A DNA stretch of 64,000 nucleotides from Solibacteraceae bacterium (GCA_021324015.1 JAJPJX010000125.1:1-64000); one strand, 5' to 3'. Positions 17,454 to 26,300 are shown, counted from the stretch's first letter. Made by a program: numbers and translations. The notes: generated by a model from the sequence alone, not told the origin.

Positions 17454-18002
17454 ATGCTCAAACGTTTCTTTACTATCATCATGCTGGCGATCTTGTGCCT
17501 GCCGGCGCTTGCGATTGAGCGCCGCCACGGCGTTCTGGTTGGGGTTATCGAGAGGCTGGACGCCAAGACGAAAACGGCGGTCGTCAAGCTGGGTGACGGC
17601 ACCGAACACACGCTGCATTTCGTGAAGCGCACCACGGTGCATGGGATGCAAGGCGCCGCCGCGGGGGCTACGGATGCCTTCCACGGATTGAAAGAGGGCA
17701 GCGAGGTGGCGGTGCACTATAGCGCCAAGGGGGCCACCGAAACGGCAGAGGAAGTGGACCACATCGGCAAGGACGGCCTGAAAACCACCGAAGCCACGGT
17801 CACCCATATTGACCGGGGCGCCAAGACGCTGGCGGTGAAGACCAGCGACGGCACCGAGGAGACCTACCGGCTGACCGACAGCGCCGCCAAGGATGCTGGC
17901 AAAGACATCGCCGCGGGCAGCGAGAAATCCGCCAAGGTGACGGTGTATTACACGGAGGAAGCCGGGCACAAGGTGGCGCATTTTTTCAAGCGGGCCATTT
18001 AG
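17454..18002 (+). CDS. Exported protein of unknown function beside the sortase
   Basis: From the ATG at 17454 (GAGGG five bases upstream) the protein has 182 residues with a signal peptide (MLKRFFTIIMLAILCLPALA). Two similar beta-rich halves follow: ERLDAKTKTAVVKLGDGTEHT and HIDRGAKTLAVKTSDGTEETY look like an internal duplication of a domain with a K-x-x-DGTE core. No sorting signal or lipobox is present. An in-frame ATG at 17430 is the alternative start. It lies 30 bases after the sortase stop and is probably in the same transcript. Confidence 0.72.
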   Translation: MLKRFFTIIMLAILCLPALAIERRHGVLVGVIERLDAKTKTAVVKLGDGTEHTLHFVKRTTVHGMQGAAAGATDAFHGLKEGSEVAVHYSAKGATETAEEVDHIGKDGLKTTEATVTHIDRGAKTLAVKTSDGTEETYRLTDSAAKDAGKDIAAGSEKSAKVTVYYTEEAGHKVAHFFKRAI

Positions 18003-18040
18003 CGCCACTCCCTCCGGCCGCGGCTCACAAACCCTATGAC

Positions 18041-18208
18041 TTAATCGGAAGTGCCCCGGCGCGCGAGTGCCCGAGTGTTGACGCGGCGGTGGGACCGGGG
18101 ATGTCCCAGCAGCACTTGGATGGTACGCAGATCGGCGCCCGCCTCGAGCAGGTGGCTGGCATAGCTGTGCCGACTATGTTGCCGAAGAAATAGGCCCCAC
18201 ACCGCGGC
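18041..18208 (-). pseudogene. Tyrosine recombinase C-terminal remnant (leftward)
   Basis: The minus strand encodes [19 protein letters not shown] followed by VLLGHP, the HxxR box and following helix of XerC/D-like or IS91-associated recombinases, then an unrelated tail to a stop at 18041. The catalytic Tyr region and everything before the HxxR box are gone. It meets the rightward remnant head to head at about 18198-18208, close to a tRNA-Glu gene. Confidence 0.7.
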
Positions 18209-18419
18209 GTCGTAGCTGGTGATGAAAGGCGAAGACCTTTACACGGTCGGGCAACTGCTCGGGCATCGAACCCCACGCATGACGCAGCGGTACGGTCACC
18301 TCTCCCCGAAGTACATGGCCGGCGCAGTTGGGAAGCTGGATTCCGTCTTTGGTGAAGTGATGCCGGAACCAGCCCCGCGGGGCCTCTTGGAAGTCCGCGC
18401 AGCACGGCAGCGGCGATAG
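18198..18419 (+). pseudogene. Tyrosine recombinase C-terminal remnant (rightward), with amber codon
   Basis: The plus strand encodes HTAAS[15 protein letters not shown] then GQLLGHRTPRMTQRYGHLSP, the last third of a phage-type integrase including the GHR and catalytic RYGH (Tyr) boxes. The TAG at 18213-18215 stands where the family has Trp (ASWLVMKG). The part before the HxxR box is missing. It is a second, different integrase from the one on the opposite strand, since the residues differ throughout. Confidence 0.75.
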
Positions 18420-18664
18420 TTCAGCGGCTAATCCAAGGAACCCGCGATTCTGTCCAGCCTCCCCTCTGGGCAGTGGCCGGGGATTTCAGAAGTGCAGCAT
18501 TCCAGCGATCCTGTTGGTAGAGCGTGGGCCCTGCCCAATTTCGAGCTAACACGCCGAGTCGTTTTGCCCGAATTGCCGCCCACCGGTGACCCTCCATACG
18601 TCACCATAGCGTTACCGGATTCCGGACACGCGAAAAGGCATGCTGTTAAGTTGTTGAATCGACA

Positions 18665-18742
18665 TGGCGTCCCCAGGGGGATTCGAACCCCCGTTACCGC
18701 CGTGAAAGGGCGATGTCCTAGGCCGGGCTAGACGATGGGGAC
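18665..18742 (-). tRNA. tRNA-Glu (anticodon UUC), CCA encoded
   Basis: The minus strand folds as a cloverleaf: acceptor GTCCCC...GGGGAC, anticodon stem CGCC/GGCG-like arms around CTTTCAC with anticodon TTC, and T-arm GGGGGTTCGAATCCCCC. The discriminator G is at 18668 and the CCA end at 18665-18667 is genomic. The integrase remnants just beside it suggest the locus served as an integration site, but I see no second copy of the tRNA 3' end in the window. The 245 bases between the remnants and the tRNA show no gene. Confidence 0.95.
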
Positions 18743-18863
18743 GGCTGGCCGAAAGGAAGTTGAACTCTTTTACTGTAGCGTCCTCAAGGGGCTACCGTCA
18801 ACGCGCCCGGCTCGGCTGGAGGCGGCCCGGCGAGCGCGAAGCACCAGGGCCTCACTCCACGAG

Positions 18864-19745
18864 TCAGCGGTTTAGGGATTTGGCCACCATCGCATCCCAC
18901 AGCCGGTGTTGCTCGATGGTCGCCTGGAGGTTGTCCGGCACCTTCGAACTGGCCTCCAGCAGCCACCAGCCATTCCAGCCCGCATCGATGAGCAGGTCGG
19001 ACTGAAGCTGATAGGGAAAATCTCCGCGGCCCAGTTCGTGAAAGTGCAGGGTGTCGTCGAGGATATCTTTGACCAGTGAAAAGCGGCGCGCGAAATCCCC
19101 GGCATCCGCCGGGTGTCCGTTGAGCTTGATACGCACATTCTTCCGGGTCACTCCGTCCATGATCTTTCGCACAGTGACCAGGTCGCCCGCCGAACCGTGG
19201 TTTTCGAGACGGATGGTCTGGCCATACTCGGAGCCAATCTTCCCGACGGTATTGAGCGCCCTGGTGACCTGCTCGATGGTCTTCTCGTGCGGAACTTCCT
19301 TGTGCCAGTCGTTCACAAACACCCGCAGCCCCCATCCGCCGACGTCGTGGCTCAGTTTCAGGTGGGCGCGCGTGCTTTCTATCGCCTCTTTCAGCTTCGC
19401 CGGATCGATCCAGTCATAACGCACCGAACATGCCAGGCCTACGAGCTTGACAGGGCTGTCCTCAAACCGCTTCCTGACCTCGCGGCGCTGGGCTTCCGAG
19501 AGTGTTATCTCCACGCCGGCGGCGTAGTTCTCCTGAGTCCGCAGTTCGACACCGAATGCCTTCGCCTTGGTGCAATTCGCGATGGTAGTTGGCACATCCC
19601 AGCCCTTGCCCCACTGATACGAAGTGAATCCAAAGCGCATCTTGGAGACCCGGCTGGCGCCAACTGCCGCCGAACCCAACGCGGCCAGACCCCCGCCGGC
19701 CTGGAGACCGCGCGAAACAAACCCGCGCCGGGTCATTCTCTTCAT
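18864..19745 (-). CDS. Tat-exported sugar phosphate isomerase/epimerase family protein
   Basis: A 293-residue protein with a Tat-type signal (KRMTRRGFVSRGLQAGGG). The rest fits the xylose isomerase-like TIM barrel (AP endonuclease 2 family): MRFGFTSYQWGKGWDV, FGVELRTQENYAAG, the IRLENHGSAGD strand with the metal-binding Glu-Asn-His, and HFHELGRGDFPYQ. These enzymes are often clustered with Gfo/Idh/MocA dehydrogenases; a broken one lies divergently at 19934. The substrate is unknown. Confidence 0.82.
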   Translation of the reverse strand: MKRMTRRGFVSRGLQAGGGLAALGSAAVGASRVSKMRFGFTSYQWGKGWDVPTTIANCTKAKAFGVELRTQENYAAGVEITLSEAQRREVRKRFEDSPVKLVGLACSVRYDWIDPAKLKEAIESTRAHLKLSHDVGGWGLRVFVNDWHKEVPHEKTIEQVTRALNTVGKIGSEYGQTIRLENHGSAGDLVTVRKIMDGVTRKNVRIKLNGHPADAGDFARRFSLVKDILDDTLHFHELGRGDFPYQLQSDLLIDAGWNGWWLLEASSKVPDNLQATIEQHRLWDAMVAKSLNR

Positions 19746-19933
19746 ACAAACGCTCCTCCCACAATCGCCATCGCGGAATCTCGGAGACGCAGGTTACCTC
19801 ATTCTCCCTTCGCATTGCAAGAAACTCGCCAGGCGAAGCCTTTTGCGTTTCGTGCTATAACCAAAGAGCCAATCGGACCTCGTATGCGAAAAAGTCCGGG
19901 TGACGCTCGACAGCTCCGAGGAGGAAAGGATCT

Positions 19934-21262
19934 ATGGACCGGAGATACTTCCTGATGAATACGGTAGCGGCTGGCGCGGCGATTCGCGCAAATGCTCTCG
20001 CCAGCCCGAACAATACCGTCCGCGTGTGCTGTGTGGGAGTTCACGGGTAGGGCCAGGCCCACCTGCGGGCCTACGCCAAGATGCCCAACGTCGAGATCGC
20101 CGCTATCTGCGATGTGGATGAGTCGGTACTCCAACAGCGTCTCAACGATACCGAGCGCATGACCAGGAAGCGTCCGGCCGGCTTCACCGACCTGCGCAAG
20201 GCGCTCGAGGACAAATCCATCGATGCCATCTCGATCGCCACGCCGAATCACAACCATGCCCTGCAGGCGATCTGGGGATGCCAGGCGGGCAAGGATGTCT
20301 ACGTCGAGAAACCATGCGCCCATAATATCTTCGAAGCAAAGCAACTGCTGGCCGCCGCGAACAAGTACAACCGGATCGTGCAGCACGGGACCAATGGCCG
20401 CTCGTCAGCCTCCATGCAGGAGGCCGTGAGGCTGGTCCGCGAGGGTGTGATCGGAGACGTGTACCTTTCGCGCGGCTTGTGCTTCAAGTGGCGGGACACC
20501 ATCGGCCGGAAACCAATCGAGCCCGTCCCCGCAGGGGTCCATTATGACGAGTGGCTCGGGCCCGCGCCCAAACGCGAGTTCACCCGGAACCGCTTCCATT
20601 ACAACTTCCACTGGTTCTGGGATTACGGCAACGGCGACATCGGAAATCAGGGCGTCCACCAGATGGATGCGGCCCGCTGGCTGCTCGGCGTCAAGTACCC
20701 GACCAAGGTCAGCGCCATGGGCGGCCACTTCATGTTCGATGACGACCAGGAGACGCCCAACACGATGACCGCCTCCTTCGAGTTCCACGAAAGCGGCAGG
20801 AAGAAGATGCTGGTGTTCGAAGTACGTCACTGGATCTCGAATCCCGAAGCCGATATTCAGGACATCGCCGACCCTATGGCCGGTCCCGCCGCCGGCACCC
20901 GGACGACCGTGGGCAACATCGTGTACGGATCGAAAGGGTATCTCAGCACCGCGAGGCCGGGCTTCAAGATCTGGCTCGGTAAAGAGCAGCAGCCCGGGCC
21001 TGCCCCGAGCGGTCCGCGAGGCGGCGATAACTGGGCGAATTTTATCCAGGCGGTCCGCAGCCGGAAGCAGTCCGATCTGAACGCCCCCATCGAAGAGGGC
21101 GCGCCCTCAGTAATTCTGATTCACCTGGCGAATATCTCCTACCGGCTGGGCCGCACGCTGTACTTCGACCCCGACACGCTGACGTGCAAGAACGATGCCG
21201 AAGCCAACGCGATGTTCACTCGCGACTACCGGGTGCCGTACGTGGTGCCGGAAAATGTGTAG
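19934..21262 (+). pseudogene. Gfo/Idh/MocA oxidoreductase with in-frame amber codon
   Basis: AGGAAAGG precedes an ATG at 19934 that opens a Tat-like leader (MDRRYFLMNTVAAGAAIRAN) and the start of a Rossmann fold (NTVRVCCVGVHG), then a TAG at 20048-20050 in place of the Arg-like residue of GVHGRGQ, then GQAHLRAYAKMPNVEIAAIC and an otherwise intact 394-codon body with VEKPCAHN and GNQGVHQMD. The first ATG after the stop is at 20081 and would lose the first Rossmann strand and the glycine loop. A nonsense mutation is the simplest reading; readthrough or a base-call error are alternatives. It is divergent from the isomerase-family gene. Confidence 0.82.
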
Positions 21263-21265
21263 CCC

Positions 21266-21772
21266 TCAGGTTTTTCCGCCAGCCTTGGCACAGACCGATT
21301 GAATCTTGCCGCCGGTCATATTCTGCAATTGGCCGGGCGCGATTGCAAAGACGGAGAAGGGTGTGCCTGCGGCAGCCCAGATGATGTCAAATTGCAGCAA
21401 TTCCCGGTCGATCCAGGTCTCTATTGCAATGGAATGTCCGACCGGAGGTACGCCTCCAATTGCGAACCCCGTCGTCTCGCGAACGAAATCGGGAGTGGCC
21501 TTTTCGATCTGCTCCCCAATGAATTCCCCCATCAGGCGCTCGTCGACGCGATTCGCACCGCTGGCCACGATCAGCACAGGTCTCCCGGAATGCGCGGTTC
21601 GGAACAAGATGGATTTCGCGATCTGGGCGACGGAGCACCCGATCGCCCGGGCAGCCTCTTTGGCCGTCCGCGTCGTGGCCGGCATCTCCATGACCCGTGC
21701 ATCCACGCCAACACTCCGCAAGTATTCCTGTATCTTTTGTGAGCTGGGATTCATTTGTGAGCTGGGATTCAT
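21266..21772 (-). CDS. YbaK/prolyl-tRNA editing domain protein
   Basis: A 168-residue YbaK/EbsC-type protein, a family of trans-editing enzymes that hydrolyse mischarged Cys- or Ala-tRNA(Pro). Recognisable parts are the conserved Lys in CSVAQIAKSILFRT, ASGANRVDERL, the GFAIGGVPPVGH loop and WAAAGTPFSVFAIAP. The N-terminus reads MNPSSQMNPSSQK because an 18-base unit is repeated in tandem, which gives two possible ATG starts (21772 and 21754). The stop is four bases from the end of the broken dehydrogenase gene on the other strand. Confidence 0.88.
   Translation of the reverse strand: MNPSSQMNPSSQKIQEYLRSVGVDARVMEMPATTRTAKEAARAIGCSVAQIAKSILFRTAHSGRPVLIVASGANRVDERLMGEFIGEQIEKATPDFVRETTGFAIGGVPPVGHSIAIETWIDRELLQFDIIWAAAGTPFSVFAIAPGQLQNMTGGKIQSVCAKAGGKT
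21736..21771. repeat. Tandem 18-base duplication over the YbaK start codon
   Basis: The unit TTTGTGAGCTGGGATTCA occurs twice without a gap (21736-21753 and 21754-21771). Each copy carries a start codon (CAT on the plus strand), so the duplication is in frame and adds six residues. Confidence 0.9.
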
Positions 21773-21999
21773 TCGGTGATCCGGAATTCGAAATGAGCGG
21801 CCGCAGGCTCGAATTGGTTCTGGCTTCTACAAGCCGTCCGCCCGCCGCATCTCGATGGTCATTCCGCCCGTTTCAGCGAGGGCATAGCCATGATGATATC
21901 CCAAGTTCAAGATGACGCTTGCGGCATTGCCCCTGATTGTGTATCCCCTTGGTTGAGAGCCCGCCCGCTTCCTCGCCCGGAAGTTCTATTCTTAAGCGT

Positions 22000-22447
22000 A
22001 TGTATGACCATCGGATCCTGCTGCGGAAGGTCCTGGTGGGCATAGCTGCCGTGAGCGGTGCGGACGCGCCGCGCAGACCTCCGCCTATGCCGCCGATTAC
22101 TCAGCCTGTGCTGTTCGGGACCCCCGGGGCCGACCGGATCCTCGCTGCTCTCCAGGTTTTTCCGCCGGACAATCCATGGAACCAGGACATCTCCGGTAAG
22201 CCCGTACAAGCGAACTCCGCACGCATCATCGCCTCCATCGGCCGGGACAAGCATCTCGGCTACAACCTCGACGTGAACTTCGTGATTGTGCCGCCCCAAT
22301 CAGAAGCGGGTCCCGGTCAAGATCCTGGAATACCCAGCCGACTCGGATCCCGGGCCCTTTTCGATCCCCGCCAACGCCCCCATTGAAAACTGGCCCCTCG
22401 CCCGGAATGAATATACCGCCGCGCTACCGAAGCCCGGCGAGACACTG
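22000..22447 (+). pseudogene. Frameshifted and truncated hypothetical gene
   Basis: The first frame runs from an ATG at 22000 through PITQPVLFGTPGADRILAAL and HLGYNLDVNFVIVPP; the matching continuation (NQKRVPVKILEYPADSDPGP and IENWPLARNEY) is one base out of phase, with the shift at a CCCC run at 22294-22297. The continuation stops making sense at about 22447, where transposase debris begins. The phrases recall exported acidobacterial proteins of unknown role. Both a frameshift and an insertion have damaged it, so it is a pseudogene. Confidence 0.7.
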
Positions 22448-22835
22448 CCGTACGATCTTGGCCGCCAGGAAGAGAAACCACAATCGTGCCGTCGCCAGCG
22501 TGGTGTGGTGCACGTCCTCGGTCTTGACGTGCTCCTCCCGGTTGAACAGCATCAGCCAGCAGTTCAGGTTGTAGGCCAGCATCGCCACTGGAAGGGCACG
22601 CAGTTCACCGCCCATCGCCCAGATGGCTGCACCGCCAAGCCCGCGTCGTTGGCGGCTTCCTTGATTGGATTCTCCGCCCCCGCCCGTTGCCGGTAGAATC
22701 CCGAGTCCGCCCGCGCGTACGCCCTCTGCACCGTAGTCGGCAGTGCGGCGAACACGCTGTCCAGGTGCGCGGCGATTTGCTTGCCGGTCGGTGGCTCACC
22801 TTTCCGCAACTCGCCGCTCGCGTAATGACTTCCAA
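22424..22835 (-). pseudogene. IS1380-type transposase remnant (leftward)
   Basis: Two minus-strand pieces in different frames carry transposase text: GELRKGEPPTGKQIAAHLDS and YARADSGFY (about 22640-22835), and LAYNLNCWLMLFNREE with TTLATARLWFLFLAAKI (22424-22600). These match the middle and C-terminal parts of IS1380-family DDE transposases. The N-terminal third is absent from this strand and a frameshift separates the pieces. Its left edge cuts the hypothetical gene at about 22447. I could not define terminal inverted repeats. Confidence 0.72.
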
Positions 22836-22927
22836 GCGTCGAACCTGACGGCCTGCGGCGGGTCGTTCCCCGTGGCCGTCGTTGCAACTGAGGGTGGTGC
22901 GGCAAACTACCGGAAGTGGAGCGGCCG

Positions 22928-23083
22928 ATGCGGCACCGGGTGTGGGAAGCGGCGCACGTGGAATTGAAGGATGTCACGCTGGATTCCGATGCGACCGTGG
23001 CCGGAGGCTACCCGTGTGGTCTGGAAATGTGCCTGCCGGCAGTCAATTCTCCGCGCGCTGGAGTGTGCGGGTACGCCTGCTAG
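22928..23083 (+). pseudogene. Possible IS1380-type transposase fragment (rightward)
   Basis: A short plus-strand frame with VELKDVTLDSDATVAGGYP resembles the VTLDxDxTV motif that holds the first catalytic Asp of IS1380 transposases. It lies in the opposite orientation to the remnant at 22424-22835, so a second insertion or an inversion is implied. The stretch is short and the assignment is tentative. The interval from about 22836 to 22927 shows nothing recognisable. Confidence 0.42.
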
Positions 23084-23095
23084 GAAGCGAGCCCT

Positions 23096-26000
23096 TCAGT
23101 AGTTGATCTTCAAGCCGATCTGAAACTGCCGGGGGTCGAAGGCCGAGGTGAAGGAAAGCGGCAGGATGGGGTCGGCACGCTGGCCCACCAGGGGGCTGGG
23201 CAGATCGGAAAGCTGCAGGTCTCCCACCATGTTGTTCACGTTCTTGAAATTGGTGCGGTTGAGCAGATTGAAGCCCTCGATGATGAACTCCACGTTGTGC
23301 CGGCCTTCGGCGCCGAAGGGGATGCGCTTGCCGGCGCGCAGATCCACGGTGAAGTAATCCGGGCCCAGGCCGATGTTGCGCCCCGCGCCGTAGGGGCGGT
23401 GCGTGGTGGGGTGATTGTCGCCCACGTTGTCATAGCCGGTGAGCAGGTTGAAGGGCCGGCCGGAACTGGCCACGATGATGGGCGCCACACCCCAGCCTCC
23501 CAGGAAGTTGCGCCAGAAACCCCGGCCGCGGCCGGCGGCCACCGGAGACTCGAACATGCCGGAAGCCACGAAGCGGTGCCGCTGGTCGAAGCTCGAGAGC
23601 GCCCGCTCGGCCCGGGCGTTGAGCTGGTCGTTGGGCTCGAAGTCGCTGTTGAAATCCGTAACCTCGTCGATGGACTTGCTGAAGGTGTAGTGCGCGTTCA
23701 GGGTGAAGTGCCGGCTGAAGCGCTTGGAGAGCTGCACGATCAGGGCGTCGTAGAAGGAATTGGCGGTGGACTGGAGCACGTTGTATTGCAGGATCTGCGG
23801 ATCGTAAAAGCCGTAGGTGGGCTGGCCGGTAGCGGTGTGGCCGCTGTAGTAGAGGTTCTGGTCCAACTCGCGGGGCAGGCGCGCGCCTCGGTTGAACTCG
23901 TAACCCGCCGAAAGCGAGTAGCTCCCGAAGGCGTGCTCGATTTCGAAGCTGGCCTGCTGCGCGTATGGGTTGACGTAGTCCGGCGAGATGCCGAAGAGCA
24001 CGCGCCCGGGCGCGTTCGGTCCGGGCACCAGGCCGAACTGCGCAATATCGGCCTTGGTGATCGTGCGCGTGCCGAGCACGTTCTGCTGCTGAAGCGTCTG
24101 CCAGACGTCAAAGGAGGTAAGCGGCGCGCCGGTCAGCGGGTTGTTCAGGCCCGGCACTCCCAGGGCGGTGATGCCCACCTGGGCGATGCGGACGCCGTTC
24201 AGAGTGGCGGGTAGGTTAGCAATCTGGGCATTGACGGGCGCGTAATAGATGCCGTATCCGCCGCGCAGCACGGTCTTGCCGTTCTTCCAGGGGGTCCAGG
24301 CGAAGCCGATGCGCGGCGCCAGGTTGTTCGTGTCGGTGTTGACCCCCTGCGGCTCGCCCTCAAGTTCATAGCGCGCTCCCAGATTCAGCGTGAAGTTGGG
24401 CCGCAGCTTGAAGGTGTCTTGGACGAAGAAATTGTAGTTCCGGAACCAGGCCGTCCAGTTGGGATCGCCGAATCCCTGCTGGTACAGGATGGGCAGGCCC
24501 AGGTTGTAGGCCTGCAAGGCAGTGATGTTCTGATCCAGGTAGGGCACCAGGTCCTGCCTGCCAGCGAGGCTCATCAGACCGGCTAACTGAGCGGAGGTGT
24601 TGGGATCGCCGGAAGCCGTGTTCAGCAGCGCGCTCAGCGGGATGTTTTGCGCGAACAGGAAGCGCCCGCCGAAGAAGGTCTCCGAGCGCGCCGTGACGCG
24701 CACGGGATTGATATCCGCGCCGAACTTCAAGGAGTGCCGGCCGGAGGTGTAATCGAAGTTCTGCACGAACTGAAAATGCCGCTCGAAGGTGGTGGAGGGC
24801 AGGAACAGCTCGCGGCCGAAGGACCCGTAGCCGGTGATGGTCACGTCGGGGCCGTAGGGGTCGTTGGGCGTGATGCTGTTCTTGTTGTAGTCAAACATGA
24901 GACGCGTCTCGCTGACCCATTTGGAGCCGAGGATGCGGGTGTTGCCCAGGGTGATACTGGAATCGTTGGCCCGGAAATTGCGCCCGCGGTTGTACGCGAT
25001 CAGCGCCCCCAACTGGGCGTTCTGGTTGTCATCGTTCACGAACACGCCGCGGGCAAAGAAGAAATCCGTGGGGCTGAACTGGTGGTCCAGGCGCACGGAG
25101 AACTGGTTCTCGGTCTCGGCGAACGGGAAGTTGCCGCTATTCGCGTCAAACAACTGCACGGTGGCCGGATAGTTGCTGGTAAGCAAGGCGTCGTGAAGCT
25201 GCTGGCCGGTGGATTTCAATCCCACGAAGGGGCCGTTCTCGAAGAAGTCGATCAGCGCGCTCTGGCCGGGGGTCAACTGGTTGAAGACGGACCGGTCCTG
25301 GAGGATAGGAACGAAGGCCGTCTCGTGCCGGTCCAGCCGCTCGTAGGCGGTAAACAGAAAGGTCTTGTCCTTGCGGATGGGGGCGCCCAGGGTGGCGCCG
25401 TATTGCCCGCGGGTGAAGGCGGACTTACCAGGATCGAAGTAATTGCGGGCCTGCAGATCCCGCTGCCGCAGGAAGCCGAACACGTCGCCATGCACCTCGT
25501 TGGTGCCGGACTTGGTAATGATGTTGACGGAGCCACCCAGCGACCCGCCGAACTCGGCGCTGAAGGTGCTGCGGTTGATCTGGAACTCGCGCACGGCTTC
25601 CTGGCTGGCGGAGGGCCGCACACCGCCGGAGGTAACGTAACTTTCCGCACCGTCTACCGTGAAGGCGTTGCCGCGCCCGTTGCCGCCGCCGAAACTAAGG
25701 CCGGACTGAGGGGTCTGCGCCACCCGGAAATCATTGCCGTCCACGATATCGTTGGTTTCGCTGACACCGGGGGAGAGCAGCGCGAAGTCCAGATAATTGC
25801 GCCGGTTGATGGGCAGGTTCTCGATGCGATGGCTGTCGATGGTGGTGGCCTGCTGGGTGCGCTCGGTCTCGATGACAGGTGTCTCCGCGGTGACGGTCAC
25901 CTGGCTGGAGACCGCGCCAATCTCGAGCTGGGTGCGCAGCGCCACGGTATCGCCCACGCGGATGACCACGCCATCCAGCACTTTGCTGGTGAAGCCCGCG

Positions 26001-26248
26001 GCTTCCACGCGCACCTGGTAGGTACCCGGCGGAAGCAGCGGGATGCGGTACTCGCCGGCGGCGTCGGTGGTGGTGGAGCGCTGGACGCCGTGGGCCGGGT
26101 CCGAGGCCCGCACCTTCGCCTGGCTGATGGCCGCTCCCCCGGGATCGGTGACCGTACCTCTCAGGTCGCCGGAGCTGGCCTGCGCCTGGGCAAAAAGCGG
26201 TGCTGCGGCGACACCAATCCACAGCAGAAGTAGGCGCAATTGTCTCAT
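23096..26248 (-). CDS. Oar-like TonB-dependent receptor with carboxypeptidase-regulatory domain
   Basis: A 1050-residue outer-membrane protein: signal peptide (LLLLWIGVAAAPLFAQA), an N-terminal carboxypeptidase-regulatory-like beta sandwich (GDLRGTVTDPGGAAISQAKV, AGEYRIPLLPPGTYQV), a plug domain (VTVTAETPVIETERTQQATT, INRRNYLDFALLSPGV, FTVDGAESYVTSGG) and a long beta-barrel ending QFQIGLKINY with a terminal aromatic residue. These large receptors are abundant in Acidobacteriota and are thought to take up glycans or peptides. It is divergent from the ceramidase-domain gene at 26301. The plug's GGSVNIITKSGTNEVHG is intact, so it is likely functional. Confidence 0.93.
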   Translation of the reverse strand: MRQLRLLLLWIGVAAAPLFAQAQASSGDLRGTVTDPGGAAISQAKVRASDPAHGVQRSTTTDAAGEYRIPLLPPGTYQVRVEAAGFTSKVLDGVVIRVGDTVALRTQLEIGAVSSQVTVTAETPVIETERTQQATTIDSHRIENLPINRRNYLDFALLSPGVSETNDIVDGNDFRVAQTPQSGLSFGGGNGRGNAFTVDGAESYVTSGGVRPSASQEAVREFQINRSTFSAEFGGSLGGSVNIITKSGTNEVHGDVFGFLRQRDLQARNYFDPGKSAFTRGQYGATLGAPIRKDKTFLFTAYERLDRHETAFVPILQDRSVFNQLTPGQSALIDFFENGPFVGLKSTGQQLHDALLTSNYPATVQLFDANSGNFPFAETENQFSVRLDHQFSPTDFFFARGVFVNDDNQNAQLGALIAYNRGRNFRANDSSITLGNTRILGSKWVSETRLMFDYNKNSITPNDPYGPDVTITGYGSFGRELFLPSTTFERHFQFVQNFDYTSGRHSLKFGADINPVRVTARSETFFGGRFLFAQNIPLSALLNTASGDPNTSAQLAGLMSLAGRQDLVPYLDQNITALQAYNLGLPILYQQGFGDPNWTAWFRNYNFFVQDTFKLRPNFTLNLGARYELEGEPQGVNTDTNNLAPRIGFAWTPWKNGKTVLRGGYGIYYAPVNAQIANLPATLNGVRIAQVGITALGVPGLNNPLTGAPLTSFDVWQTLQQQNVLGTRTITKADIAQFGLVPGPNAPGRVLFGISPDYVNPYAQQASFEIEHAFGSYSLSAGYEFNRGARLPRELDQNLYYSGHTATGQPTYGFYDPQILQYNVLQSTANSFYDALIVQLSKRFSRHFTLNAHYTFSKSIDEVTDFNSDFEPNDQLNARAERALSSFDQRHRFVASGMFESPVAAGRGRGFWRNFLGGWGVAPIIVASSGRPFNLLTGYDNVGDNHPTTHRPYGAGRNIGLGPDYFTVDLRAGKRIPFGAEGRHNVEFIIEGFNLLNRTNFKNVNNMVGDLQLSDLPSPLVGQRADPILPLSFTSAFDPRQFQIGLKINY

Positions 26249-26276
26249 AGAAGTTCCACTATTCTAACGTTGTTCG

Positions 26277-26282
26277 TATAAT
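26277..26282 (+). promoter_or_regulatory. Candidate -10 element for the ceramidase-domain gene
   Basis: A perfect TATAAT lies 18 bases before the ATG at 26301, in the 52-base gap between two divergent genes. No good -35 match is seen at the right distance, so only the -10 is noted. Confidence 0.35.
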
Positions 26283-26300
26283 TGTGGCCGGATTTAGGCG

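Noticed and set aside
18213-20050. Reassigned TAG codon, because two amber codons interrupt otherwise good frames
   Set aside because: TAG ends several normal genes in the window, for example rodZ, and one of the two sites is in an obvious integrase remnant.
24647-26233. A 528-codon plus-strand frame antisense to the TonB receptor
   Set aside because: The receptor has all its domains on the minus strand, while the antisense text is Gly/Val/Glu-rich shadow.
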